NCBI GenBank assembly: GCA_025352825.1
Contig: JANXSG010000161.1
Coordinates: 1-35,180, forward strand
Source of the DNA: Chthonomonadaceae bacterium
GTDB lineage: Bacteria; Armatimonadota; Chthonomonadetes; Chthonomonadales; Chthonomonadaceae
Length of the DNA stretch: 35,180 nt
Reading direction: 5' to 3'
In this document: piece after piece, positions 24,627 through 32,645 of the stretch
How positions within the stretch are numbered: position 1 is the stretch's first letter
Layout of the letters: every line of letters starts with the position of its first letter
Translations under genes and position numbers: made by a program
Notes under the pieces: generated by a model
The model's input: only the letters and a program-made list of their open reading frames with translations
Databases searched by the model: none
What the model was told of the DNA's origin: nothing

Positions 24627-24641
24627 TCATAAAAATTAGTC

Positions 24642-25361
24642 ATGAATATACAACATAAACATGCTGATTGGGCCTGGGCAAACTTTGATTCTCAGGTGGT
24701 TGAAATTGCATCGCGACCGGAAGTGCGCAGCATTTGCGAGCTTGGAGCAGGCGCAAATCCAACTTTTCCACTTGAATTCATCCGTGAACATAATCTGGAA
24801 TACTCTATTTTAGATATTTCAGAATCAGAGCTTAAGAAAGCTCCTGATGGATATCACAAAATAAACGCAGATATTGCATCGCCAGATTTCGTATCAGCAG
24901 AGAAGTTTGATTTTGTTTTCAGTCGGATGCTTGCGGAGCACGTTACCGATGGAAGAGCTTTTCATAGCAACTGTAATAAAATTCTGGCGAAAAATGGCAT
25001 TGCATTTCACTGGTTTCCAACCCTTTTTAATGTACCTATGTTTGCGAACTATTTGATGCCAGACAACCTATCTGCTGGCATTTTGAAACGAACTTCAGAT
25101 GTCGATAGAAGCACGGAAGGATTTCATGGCAAATTTCCCGCCAAATATAGCTGGTGCAGAGGACCCACTAAGAAACAGATACGTATGTTTGAAGAGATTG
25201 GGTTTGAAGTAGAGGAGTATTTTGGCTTTTGGGGACACAACTACTACTTGAAAATTCCACCACTTCATAAACTGCAGAGTATGACTACAAGATATTTTCT
25301 AAAGCATCCAAAACCGATGTTTACAATCGCTGCCTGGATCGTACTGAAACGTCGGGATTAG
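24642..25361 (+). CDS. Class I SAM-dependent methyltransferase
   Basis: A 239-residue protein with the Rossmann methyltransferase pattern: motif I SICELGAGANPTFPL near 30-44, the acidic end of strand 2 in YSILDIS, and FDFVFSRMLAEHVTDGRAFHSNCNKILAKNGIAFHWFPTLF as motifs III-IV. The C-terminal part, KKQIRMFEEIGFEVEEYFGFWGHNYYLKIPPLHKLQ, suggests a small-molecule or glycan substrate, not DNA. It lies between the PSCyt1/DUF1553 gene (15 bases upstream) and the DUF1501 gene, which usually are direct neighbours. Some sequence is AT-richer than its flanks. The substrate is unknown. Confidence 0.85.
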   Translation: MNIQHKHADWAWANFDSQVVEIASRPEVRSICELGAGANPTFPLEFIREHNLEYSILDISESELKKAPDGYHKINADIASPDFVSAEKFDFVFSRMLAEHVTDGRAFHSNCNKILAKNGIAFHWFPTLFNVPMFANYLMPDNLSAGILKRTSDVDRSTEGFHGKFPAKYSWCRGPTKKQIRMFEEIGFEVEEYFGFWGHNYYLKIPPLHKLQSMTTRYFLKHPKPMFTIAAWIVLKRRD

Positions 25362-25619
25362 TTTAATTAAACCAGATCGAGAACCTAACCGTTTCGAACT
25401 AGGCCGTATACGAACCACACAAACCAAGCCGTGAACGACCTGTCTGAGAGGCCTGCGGCCAACCGTCCTCCGACGGGTATTCGTCAAGGTGTGAAACTGA
25501 TGCCGAAGAGTCTAGAATTTACTTTTAATGAATATATCAAAATACGTGCCAGGTGGTGCACGGTATGGTTCGAATGTATGGCATTAAATTGAGCGCGTAT
25601 TTTTTTTGGGAGCACGATA
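25362..25619. other. Intergenic region before the DUF1501 gene
   Basis: 258 bases with no gene. A short palindromic stretch CCGTC-CTCC-GACGG lies near 25465-25480 without a T-run. I see no convincing promoter pair. Confidence 0.4.
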
Positions 25620-27086
25620 ATGAATAATGGCGGACGAGGCGAATTTTGCGGACGGACACGCAGAGAGTTCATATGGCAGGCTGGTGCCGGTTTCACATCG
25701 GCCGCAATGGCCGCAATGCTGGGCGATGACGGTTTTTTGGATTCACAAGCATACGCGGCAGATGGTGTAAGCCGATTTACAAATCCGCTAGCCCCAAAGA
25801 AACCTCATTTCAAGCCCAAAGCCAAGAGTGTAATATTTCTCTATATGTACGGCGGCCCTAGCCAGATCGATACTTTCGACTATAAACCAAAGATGAAAGG
25901 AATGGATGGCAAAACCATCGAGGTCAAAACATTTGGCCGCGGAGGGCACAAAAACCAGGGGCGAATTGTCGAGCCTAAATTCGATTTTAAGCAGTATGGA
26001 AAGTCCGGAAAGTGGGTATCTTCACTATTTCCACATCTTTCAGGATGTGTCGATGATATCGCCTTCATTCACTCCATGACAGCCGATTCCCCCATCCACG
26101 GCTCTGCAATGATCCAGATGAACACCGGAAAAATTCAGAGTGGGAGCCCATGCATTGGCTCCTGGATGAACTATGGCCTCGGCACAGTCAACCAGAATCT
26201 ACCCGGCTTTGTAGTGATGCTGGATCCTCGAGGAGGCCCTATTAGTGGCGCGAAAAACTGGAGCAGCGGATATATGCCCGCCTCCTATCAAGCAACTGTT
26301 ATTAACGCCACAGATACCCCAATTCTAAACCTAAAGCGCCCAGAAGGCGAGAGTCAGCAGCTCCAGAGAGAGATGCTGGATACTCTTCATGATTACAACT
26401 CGGAGCACGAAGTACTTAGAAGCGATAACTCCAATCTCTCTGCACGCATTGCAAGCTATGAACTAGCATATCGTATGCAGTCGGAAGCGCCAGAAGCTAC
26501 TGACTTGAACCATGAATCCGAGTCGATCAAAGCGCTTTATGGCATCAATGATAAGCGAACGGAAGTGTTCGGCCGGCAGTGCCTGATGGCGCGACGTTTG
26601 GTGGAACGTGGTGTGCGTTTTATTCAGCTATACTCTGGTGGTAACCATGTCGAGAGTACGTGGGATGCGCATAACGATATCATTGTAAACCACACCCTTC
26701 ATGCGGGAGAGACCGACAAACCGATCGCGGGACTGCTCAAGGATTTGAAACAGCGTGGATTGCTTGATAGCACTCTCATTGTGTGGGGTGGTGAGTTTGG
26801 CCGCCAGCCAACAGCCGAATATGCAGAGGGAACCGGTCGTGACCACAATGCCTATGGTTTCACCATGTGGATGGCTGGAGGAGGTGTGAAAGGCGGCATA
26901 AGCGTGGGCCAGACCGATGAACTCGGAAGCCAGGCGGTGGAAGATCCATTCAAAGTCAAACATCTCCACGCGACAATTCTGAATCAGATGGGAATGAATC
27001 CCAACCGCCTATCCTATTTCTACGGTGGCCTTAACCAAAGACTTGTCGGTGTAGAAGAGACAGAACCAATTCACCAGATTATCTAA
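25620..27086 (+). CDS. DUF1501 protein, Tat-exported
   Basis: A 488-residue protein of the DUF1501 family, related in fold to alkaline phosphatase/sulfatase-like enzymes. The twin-arginine signal TRREFIWQAGAGF at 13-25 indicates folded export. Body motifs are KSVIFLYMYGGPSQIDTFDYKPKM (family hallmark), SPIHGSAMIQMNTGKIQSGSPCIGSWMNYGLG, VERGVRFIQLYSGGNHVESTWDAHNDI, LIVWGGEFGRQPTAEYAEGTGRDHNAYGFTMWMAGGGVKGG and DPFKVKHLHATILNQMG. The conserved D, H and GEFGR residues suggest a metal site. GGGAG lies seven bases before the ATG. DUF1501 genes commonly pair with DUF1549/DUF1553 genes, here one gene upstream. Its 3' end overlaps the tail of the convergent PIN pseudogene by eight bases. Confidence 0.95.
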   Translation: MNNGGRGEFCGRTRREFIWQAGAGFTSAAMAAMLGDDGFLDSQAYAADGVSRFTNPLAPKKPHFKPKAKSVIFLYMYGGPSQIDTFDYKPKMKGMDGKTIEVKTFGRGGHKNQGRIVEPKFDFKQYGKSGKWVSSLFPHLSGCVDDIAFIHSMTADSPIHGSAMIQMNTGKIQSGSPCIGSWMNYGLGTVNQNLPGFVVMLDPRGGPISGAKNWSSGYMPASYQATVINATDTPILNLKRPEGESQQLQREMLDTLHDYNSEHEVLRSDNSNLSARIASYELAYRMQSEAPEATDLNHESESIKALYGINDKRTEVFGRQCLMARRLVERGVRFIQLYSGGNHVESTWDAHNDIIVNHTLHAGETDKPIAGLLKDLKQRGLLDSTLIVWGGEFGRQPTAEYAEGTGRDHNAYGFTMWMAGGGVKGGISVGQTDELGSQAVEDPFKVKHLHATILNQMGMNPNRLSYFYGGLNQRLVGVEETEPIHQII

Positions 27087-27492
27087 TTATGAGCACAGTA
27101 AAGCCTTCCTGAGTGAAGTGATGATCATTGGTAAGGATTTCAGTAATGCCTTCCATTCGGCAAGCATTCATCGAGATACAATCTGTGAGGCTGTAACCTG
27201 TATCTAGTCTACTTTTATACAATTCTAAACCCTGTAGGAATGAGAAATGCGTTTGTAGCAGAACTCTCACATTTTCAGTAGATATTATATCTTCAACTGC
27301 CAAGGCCGCCTGAAGCCGATAGTGCGCTCCTGCGCCAGCGAGGGCAGTAAGAAATTCTGTTAGAACTTCGTCAGTTGTTACAAGCTGAATATCATGCAAT
27401 CTATTACGAGCTTGTTAGGCTGCCAAGTACCAGGCATCTTCCGGCCAAGTTCGTGCTATCCAATATAAGGTATCTACAAAAACCAGTCTCAT
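27079..27492 (-). pseudogene. PIN-domain (VapC-like) toxin, broken by one in-frame TAA
   Basis: Read through from the ATG at 27492 this is a 137-residue PIN protein: MRLVFVDTLYWIARTWPEDAWYLAA, stop, QARNRLHDIQLVTTDEVLTEFLTALA...GYSLTDCISMNACRMEGITEILTNDHHFTQEGF. Codon 26 (27415-27417) is TAA and the frame is otherwise intact on both sides. The acidic residues of the PIN active site are all present: D7, E42/E46 region, D in SLTDC, D in TNDHH. The start overlaps the antitoxin stop by four bases (ATGA). A 106-residue fragment could start inside at 27399, but it would lack the first aspartate. PIN toxins are Mg-dependent RNases; this one is probably inactive. Confidence 0.85.
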
Positions 27493-27755
27493 TTCTTTGG
27501 TGTACCGTAAATATAGTGATCTAGGTTATCCGTAAGATCTGCCGGCACTTTTGATCTTTCTTCAGCGGGGATCTGACTGAATCGAGCTAGAATCTTTTCT
27601 TCGATAGTCTGTTGAATCGGTGACTTGACCAAGTCGAGTTCATCAGCTACATCTGCAGATGTAACCACGATATGAAGTCTCTGTTCGCCAAAATCTGGTA
27701 GTTTGGCTTTTATCTCTTCAGTTGTTCCCTCGAGTTCGAGCAGTGGTATCGACAA
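27489..27755 (-). CDS. Antitoxin-like protein of the first PIN module
   Basis: An 88-residue acidic protein directly upstream of the broken PIN gene, overlapping it by four bases, the usual antitoxin-toxin order. The start is TTG with GGAGG six bases upstream, a strong site. The N-terminal half (IPLLELEGTTEEIKAKLPDFGEQRLHIVVTS) looks like a small beta domain, and the C-terminal IEEKILARFSQIPAEERSKVPADLTDNLDHYIYGTPKK is the toxin-binding type tail seen in cyanobacterial antitoxins. The family is unnamed to me. It appears intact. Confidence 0.8.
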   Translation of the reverse strand: MSIPLLELEGTTEEIKAKLPDFGEQRLHIVVTSADVADELDLVKSPIQQTIEEKILARFSQIPAEERSKVPADLTDNLDHYIYGTPKK

Positions 27756-27956
27756 TCTCCACCTCCAGAATTAAGTTCGTTAACCAACAAAATATCGCCA
27801 TATATTTATACTGTTCGGCATGACATTTAGTCGGGAATGCAATTTGCACGTCCGACCGATGACTCCACCTCTGAATTATTTACATTATACCATGGCGGGA
27901 CAAGCGAAAAAATATCTTAACTCTCCGGAAGATATCAAATGTCCGTTAAGGCGAAA
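27756..27956. other. Intergenic region between the two PIN modules
   Basis: About 200 bases, AT-rich near 27780-27825, where a promoter for the first antitoxin is expected on the minus strand; only a TATAAA-like -10 is visible. No gene or repeat recognised. Confidence 0.35.
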
Positions 27957-28385
27957 TCATACGGACCAATCTTCAACTTTGAGATCAGGAACTTTACTGA
28001 AATCGGAGAGGTTGCGAGTGAGAAGGGTGGCGTCGTTGGCAAGAGCGATCGCTGCGATTTATAAATCCATCGTTCCAATGCGTATTTTGGCCTGCTTAAG
28101 ACGTTCAAAAACTTCAGCGGCTCTCTCATCGTACTGGACAACTGCGAATTTACCGTAAATATCAAGGTGTCGTTTTAGTCTCAGATATGCAGCAATCTGC
28201 ATCGACTGAGTTTGTGCTTGTGCTGAGACCGACAGCCAGCCTCTTGTTTGTTCTTCATAACTCACTATAGTTGTGGCAATATCATCTTGTGGAATTGCAG
28301 ATAGATGTGATTCGAGGCGCCGACATTCCTGGCTTTGCCTCTCAAGAATGGACATATGGTTCGTATCAAGCAGGCGAATCGGCAT
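27957..28385 (-). pseudogene. Second PIN-domain (VapC-like) toxin, broken by one in-frame TAA
   Basis: From the ATG at 28385 the frame reads MPIRLLDTNHMSILERQ...IVSYEEQTRGWL...EVFERLKQAKIRIGTMDL, stop, then [33 protein letters not shown] to a normal TGA at 27957. The internal TAA is codon 109 (28059-28061), directly after the third acidic residue of the PIN site. It replaces what is usually a lysine or arginine in 'DLKIAAIAL'. No frameshift is needed. The truncated 108-residue product would lack the last strand and the LLTRN motif, so activity is unlikely. It overlaps the antitoxin gene upstream by 20 bases. Confidence 0.87.
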
Positions 28386-28593
28386 GATCATCATACTCCA
28401 TTCGTTGTGACTCCCGCCATTCCCGCCCTAGTTTTTCAGCCTCATCAAAGAGAAGATCATCCTTAAATATACCGATTATCTGTTTCCAGGGTGGTTCAGA
28501 ATCGTCCTTTTTATCTACTTGTATTTGCTCTTTTAGTTTTGCAAGTTCTTGTTCAACGATTGTCATGCGTTCTTCCAGAGATTGTACCGCCAT
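28366..28593 (-). CDS. Antitoxin-like protein of the second PIN module
   Basis: A 75-residue protein from the ATG at 28593: AGGAG lies nine bases upstream, and the longer frame to 28674 lacks a site and conserved sequence. It has an N-terminal coiled coil (VQSLEERMTIVEQELAKLKEQIQ), then PPWKQIIGIFKDDLLFDEAEKLGREWRESQRMEYDD, the standard C-terminal 'F.dDp.fdEA..lGREWRes' tail of small antitoxins paired with PIN toxins in cyanobacteria and Chloroflexota. It appears intact while its toxin is not. Confidence 0.82.
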   Translation of the reverse strand: MAVQSLEERMTIVEQELAKLKEQIQVDKKDDSEPPWKQIIGIFKDDLLFDEAEKLGREWRESQRMEYDDHADSPA

Positions 28594-28673
28594 ATTAGCA
28601 TTCTCCTGCATACTTGATATCCAAATTATACCATAGCTGCCGAATACACTTTTCGGTAGTGCCAAATGAATCA

Positions 28674-28702
28674 TTGACGTATTTCACTAAATCTGATATG
28701 CT
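28674..28702 (+). promoter_or_regulatory. Promoter of the HELLE metallopeptidase-like gene
   Basis: TTGACG (28674-28679), a 17-base spacer and TATGCT (28697-28702), about 75 bases upstream of the ATG at 28777. Five and four of six matches with optimal spacing. Confidence 0.6.
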
Positions 28703-28776
28703 TGATGTATAAAGTTCGATTCAGATGTAGACTTCGGCAGGTAGATAAACATTTTGCATTTATGGAGGAAATGGAT

Positions 28777-29574
28777 ATGGCAAATATCAGTATTGCTGTG
28801 TTGAACTCCAGCACGGTTTTGAAAGACGAAGAAGTCGCTCCCGTAGTGGCAGCTCTTCAAATTCAGGTCGCTCGTGACTTTGCCCCCATATGGGGAATAG
28901 ATGCAGCCCTTACGTTTATTCCAGCGGGAAATGTACCGCCACCGAGCTCATGGCAGCTTGTTATCCTTGATAATTCAGATCAGGCAGGTGCCCTCGGCTA
29001 TCACGATCTTACCCCGCTTGGATTTCCGCTGGGAAAGGTGTTTGCCGGTACAGACAAGCAGTATGGTATTTCCTGGAGTGTCACCGCCAGCCATGAGCTG
29101 CTCGAGATGCTTGCCGATCCGGATATAAATTTAACCGCTTTCGTGCAGAGCACTGTTCATGCTGGCCGACTCTATGCCTATGAAGTCTGTGATGCTTGTG
29201 AGGACGACAGCTACGGCTATACGATCGACAATGTTCTAGTATCGGATTTTGTCTATCGATCCTGGTTCGAATCGTTCTGGCAGAAGGGCGCAGCACAGTT
29301 TGACCATGCCAATCGTATCCAGAATCCCTTTGAACTTCTTCCGGGAGGATACATCGGTGTTTTCGATGTGAGTAAGGGTTCTGGATGGCATCAGCTTCAT
29401 GCCGATCTCACACAGATGAGGTATCAAAACAGGGCACACGTGGGAAGCCGCGTCGAACGGAGATCGATTCCACGAAACCAGTGGATGCGAAGTCGGGGTG
29501 AGAACTTCTATAAGGATATAGCTGTTGTAGATCTAACGACTCGCCAAGGAGCGGAATTCTCTGCAGCAAGATGA
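28777..29574 (+). CDS. Metallopeptidase-like protein with HELLE motif
   Basis: A 265-residue protein with no signal peptide, from the ATG at 28777 (GGAGG eight bases upstream). The central block YGISWSVTASHELLEMLADPDINL (about residues 89-112) resembles the zinc helix of metzincin-like peptidases, but reads HExxE, not HExxH. YEVCDACEDDSYGYTIDNVLVSDFVYRSWF follows, conserved in my memory of similar bacterial and phage-linked hypothetical proteins ('EV.D..E.DSY.I....VSDFV...WF'). Then come a GGYIGVFD segment and a basic C-terminus (RVERRSIPRNQWMRSRGENF). It could be an active zinc protein with altered ligands or a binding protein. It is a single-gene unit with its own promoter and a downstream terminator. 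Confidence 0.75.
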   Translation: MANISIAVLNSSTVLKDEEVAPVVAALQIQVARDFAPIWGIDAALTFIPAGNVPPPSSWQLVILDNSDQAGALGYHDLTPLGFPLGKVFAGTDKQYGISWSVTASHELLEMLADPDINLTAFVQSTVHAGRLYAYEVCDACEDDSYGYTIDNVLVSDFVYRSWFESFWQKGAAQFDHANRIQNPFELLPGGYIGVFDVSKGSGWHQLHADLTQMRYQNRAHVGSRVERRSIPRNQWMRSRGENFYKDIAVVDLTTRQGAEFSAAR

Positions 29575-29758
29575 ATATTTGATTGAGGCTATCGTAAAAA
29601 ATCAAGATTTTCAGAAATGTGCTGCGAGCGCTAGAGCTTAACTATTCTGAGGCCTTAGGATTTTGGCGTGAATATTAAAAGCCACCCTCGCTGGGAATAG
29701 CCCAGAAGAGGGTATAGTTTAGCTCCAGTCTGGCTGGCAAGCAATTTTGGAATAAAAT

Positions 29759-29790
29759 TAAGCCCCTCTCCAGAGCAGGAGAAGGGCTTA
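29759..29790. terminator. Bidirectional terminator between the HELLE gene and rpoD
   Basis: TAAGCCC and TCTCC on the left pair with GGAGA and GGGCTTA on the right over twelve positions with one mismatch, around a six-base loop (AGAGCA). It lies between the + gene end at 29574 and the - gene end at 29819. The remaining sequence from 29575 shows a weaker CCCTC/GAGGG hairpin near 29685-29717 and no gene. Confidence 0.6.
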
Positions 29791-29816
29791 GAGAAGGGCT
29801 TAGAAAAAGACTTAGA
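29781..29816. repeat. Three tandem 12-bp units
   Basis: GAAGGGCTTAGA, GAAGGGCTTAGA and AAAAGACTTAGA in direct succession; the first two are identical and the third differs at three or so positions. The first unit is the right arm of the terminator hairpin, so the array looks like slippage from that arm. Confidence 0.7.
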
Positions 29817-29818
29817 AA

Positions 29819-30940
29819 CTAACGAGCGGCGGTAGCGATGAGTTCGGTGGGGCCGATATGACGAAGTTTCTTCAAGGCGCGAAGCTCAATCTGTCGCACT
29901 CGCTCCCGGGTGACATGCAGCCTGCAACCCACCTCTTCCAAAGTTCTTGCATATCCATCGTCAAGCCCGAAGCGCATTCGGAGAACCTCTTTCTCCCTCA
30001 GAGTCAGCTTGTTCAGCACCTCTTCGATCTGTTCTCGCCGAATTAGATTAAGAGTTGCTTCTGATGGAGAGATCGCGGTATGAGACTGAATGAAATCAGA
30101 AAGCTGACTATTGTCCTTTTCACCTACCGGGGTTTCCAGTGAGAGTGGCTCCAGTGCAATGCGCATGATCTCATTTACTCGTTCGACAGGCACTTCGAGT
30201 TCTCGAGCCACTTCCTCAACGGTAGGATCGCGTAGAAGCTGCTGACGAAGCCTGCTGGAAGCTTTCACAAGTTTATGAATGATTTCAGCCACATACACCG
30301 GAATGCGAATAGTGCGCCCCTGATTGATTATGGCACGTGCAATTGCGCGCCGAATCCACCAGGTGGCGTAGGTGCTAAAGCGATATCCTTTGCTAGGATC
30401 AAACTTTTCGACAGCCCGGATAAGGCCTATATTACCTTCCTGAATAAGATCAGGAAGCGGAATACCGCGAACACTGTATTTTTTGGCTATACTTACTACC
30501 AGCCGAAGATTAGCTTCAGTTAATTTATCTTTGGCTTGTTTATCACCACGTTGGACTGCTCTAGCAAGCCGAATCTCTTCATCTGCCGTTAAAAGCTGAG
30601 CGCCGCGAGCTCGGCTCATCCAGATTTGAAGGCTCTCCTCGTTTCGAGGACTATCATCACGTGGGGACAGCAGCCGATTGACCGTGACAGCCTGCATACT
30701 TCCTATTTCGGGATCATCGAGATGATTTGGTTCAGGTATCTCTTCACGCTCTTCATGAAAAGCACCACTAGCGGCCACAATCGTGCTATCATATAATTGA
30801 AGCAGATCGTCATTCGGCTCGTGTTCGAAGGACTCTTCAACGTCTTCTTCCGGCAAATCAGTTTGCCGAGATCTGTCGCTGGCAGCGTCAGCGAGGGTTT
30901 GGCTCGTCGGTCGTTCCAGCACAGCAGGTCTGTTACTCAT
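29819..30940 (-). CDS. rpoD: RNA polymerase primary sigma factor (RpoD/SigA)
   Basis: A sigma-70 family factor of 373 residues directing RNA polymerase to TTGACA/TATAAT promoters. An acidic, divergent N-terminal ~100 residues replaces region 1.1. Region 1.2 is [30 protein letters not shown]. Region 2 is [62 protein letters not shown], including the 2.4 helix. Region 3 is [13 protein letters not shown]..., and region 4 is [50 protein letters not shown]. Completeness of all regions favours the primary sigma factor over a minor one. GGAGG lies about seven bases before the ATG at 30940; GTG at 30946 is an alternative. Confidence 0.94.
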   Translation of the reverse strand: MSNRPAVLERPTSQTLADAASDRSRQTDLPEEDVEESFEHEPNDDLLQLYDSTIVAASGAFHEEREEIPEPNHLDDPEIGSMQAVTVNRLLSPRDDSPRNEESLQIWMSRARGAQLLTADEEIRLARAVQRGDKQAKDKLTEANLRLVVSIAKKYSVRGIPLPDLIQEGNIGLIRAVEKFDPSKGYRFSTYATWWIRRAIARAIINQGRTIRIPVYVAEIIHKLVKASSRLRQQLLRDPTVEEVARELEVPVERVNEIMRIALEPLSLETPVGEKDNSQLSDFIQSHTAISPSEATLNLIRREQIEEVLNKLTLREKEVLRMRFGLDDGYARTLEEVGCRLHVTRERVRQIELRALKKLRHIGPTELIATAAR

Positions 30941-31447
30941 CAACACCCCTCCTCTTTACAGATAGTTCAGGGTTACCGCACACCGCATCAGTTGGAATAT
31001 ACTAAGTGCATTATTTCACAGTCTTTGCTTGAATACAATGCATTTCCAACTACTTTAATTCTAATATTCGCATTAAAAGGGCATGTATTCTCCTAAAATG
31101 CTAAGCACATAGGATGATTTGATGAATACAATACAAATGATGCGATAGAACAGATCACCTTAACGCGCATGTTATTGCAAAAAATGCCAAAAAAAGCAAA
31201 ATTGGTACAAAAGGGGATATTCAATTAGTGCTTAAAATTAAGACATCACAGTAAACATGCTAGGTACTCTCTGTTACTTTGTTCACAATGTAGTGTGTTA
31301 CGAGTGCATTTTACAACTATCCATAGATATTATAAGGTAGTACGCACAGTTTGTCAAGCGGTTTCTGCATAGATATCAAGAATTTATTAATTTGTCCCAA
31401 AATTCCACCTATTCGCAAAATCGCCACAAATAGCATTCTAATTGGTA
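30941..31447. other. Long leader region upstream of rpoD
   Basis: 507 bases without a sizeable gene, AT-rich. It carries a perfect minus-strand promoter (31329-31357) that would give an RNA leader of about 380 bases before the rpoD start. T-runs near 31181-31197 could end a short RNA of about 130 bases. A three-codon frame, ATG CCC TTT TAA (31073-31084, minus), has AGGAG five bases upstream. A weaker promoter-like pair (ATACAA/ATTATT in + orientation) lies at 31010-31038. No protein-coding gene is supported. Confidence 0.5.
31329..31357 (-). promoter_or_regulatory. Perfect-consensus promoter upstream of rpoD
   Basis: Minus-strand TTGACA (31352-31357), exactly 17 bases, TATAAT (31329-31334): all twelve positions match. 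The start point would be near 31322. It is the strongest promoter-like site in the window and lies about 390 bases upstream of the rpoD start codon, after the iscS stop at 31448. Confidence 0.8.
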
Positions 31448-32620
31448 TTACGTTGCATATCTCTGAAACGTTCCACTTAGCTTGCGAAGATCGAAAACAG
31501 TACGGCTTAGTATGTCCAAAGTAAATTCGAGAGATGCCAGATTTGTAGATTTCCCCAGGGTTAGCCGCAGCGCGCCTTGTGCTAATTCGCGCGGGATTCC
31601 GATCGCTTTTAAAACATGGGAAGGTTCTGTCGCACCCGTACTGCATGCCGAACCTGCTGCGGCACATATTCCTGCCGCATCCAGCGCGAGAAGCATCGAT
31701 TCCCCGGCTACGCCTTCTACGCAGATATGAACATTATTTGATAGTCGTCTGCTTCGACTTCCACTAATGGCTAAACAGGGAATACTATTTTCAAGTGAGG
31801 TGATAAACCAGTCGCGAAGTGCCGAAAGGCGTACTATTTCCGATTCCATATCTCTGGATGCAAAGAGAGCTGCCTTGCCTAGCCCTACTATTCCTGGAAC
31901 ATTCAGAGTGCCTGCTCTTCGGCCGTGTTCTTGTTCTCCACCGAGCTGAAAAGGGTTTAATGGAGTTCCCCGCCGAATATACATTGCACCAACTCCCTTG
32001 GGGCCGTATAGTTTGTGGGCAGATATGCTTAGCATATCTATATTCATGGCGCGAACATCGATAGGGAGTTTCCCAAAACTTTGAACTGCATCCGTGTGAA
32101 ACAATACGCCTCGTTCCCGGCAAAGTGCGCCGATTTCCTGAACATATTGCACGCTCCCTATTTCATTATTGGCATGCATCACTGTAATTAATAGAGTATC
32201 TTTACGCAGACGTTTTTCCACTTCTCTAAGGTCTACTATCCCGTCTTTACCTACAGGCAGTGTTTCGATCTCATATCCTGCCCTGGTAAGACGTTCCAAT
32301 GGTGCTGAAATCGCATGATGCTCTATCGGGCTTGTCAGGATGTGCCGACTTCGATCTTGAAATGAAGATTGAACTCCAAGCAAGCAGGTGTTATCTGACT
32401 CAGTGCCTCCCGATGTAAAATAGATTTCGTCGGGAGAGGCGCATAATACGTTGGCGACCTCTTCACGAGCCGTCGTGACAGCTTCATTTGCCATCATTCC
32501 CAGGTTATAAAGAGTGGCGGGATTGCCATACGATTCTGTAAAATAGGGAAGCATCGCTTCCAGCACTTTGGGGTCTAAGGGAGTGGTGGCGGAATGGTCG
32601 AGGTAGATCGGAAACTGCAT
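31448..32620 (-). CDS. iscS: Cysteine desulfurase (NifS/IscS family)
   Basis: PLP enzyme that removes sulfur from cysteine and passes it as a persulfide to Fe-S cluster or thio-tRNA pathways. The 390 residues match the family. IYLDHSATTPLDPKV opens it, FTSGGTESDN at 68-77 contacts PLP, and SPIEHHAIS at 98-106 and HTDAVQSFGK at 175-184 follow. The PLP lysine is K203 in SAHKLYGPKG. The catalytic cysteine is C326 in AAGSACSTGATEPSHVL, in a short loop as in the NifS/IscS (group I) type. AGGAG lies eight bases before the ATG. Last gene of the pspA run; no IscU or IscR gene follows. Confidence 0.95.
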   Translation of the reverse strand: MQFPIYLDHSATTPLDPKVLEAMLPYFTESYGNPATLYNLGMMANEAVTTAREEVANVLCASPDEIYFTSGGTESDNTCLLGVQSSFQDRSRHILTSPIEHHAISAPLERLTRAGYEIETLPVGKDGIVDLREVEKRLRKDTLLITVMHANNEIGSVQYVQEIGALCRERGVLFHTDAVQSFGKLPIDVRAMNIDMLSISAHKLYGPKGVGAMYIRRGTPLNPFQLGGEQEHGRRAGTLNVPGIVGLGKAALFASRDMESEIVRLSALRDWFITSLENSIPCLAISGSRSRRLSNNVHICVEGVAGESMLLALDAAGICAAAGSACSTGATEPSHVLKAIGIPRELAQGALRLTLGKSTNLASLEFTLDILSRTVFDLRKLSGTFQRYAT

Positions 32621-32645
32621 GCATGAAACTCCTGCGATATAGAAC

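Noticed and set aside
25555-25585. GGTTCGAAT sequence resembling a tRNA T-loop
   Set aside because: No acceptor, D or anticodon stems could be drawn around it; the same string also occurs inside a coding region at 29263.
27079-27399. 106-codon frame as an intact small toxin
   Set aside because: The PIN fold needs the first strand and aspartate that lie before the TAA at 27415; it is better read as the 3' part of a broken gene.
27935-28165. 76-codon minus-strand frame overlapping the second PIN gene
   Set aside because: It lies in a different frame from the PIN remnant; the true continuation ([16 protein letters not shown]) is in the toxin frame after the stop.
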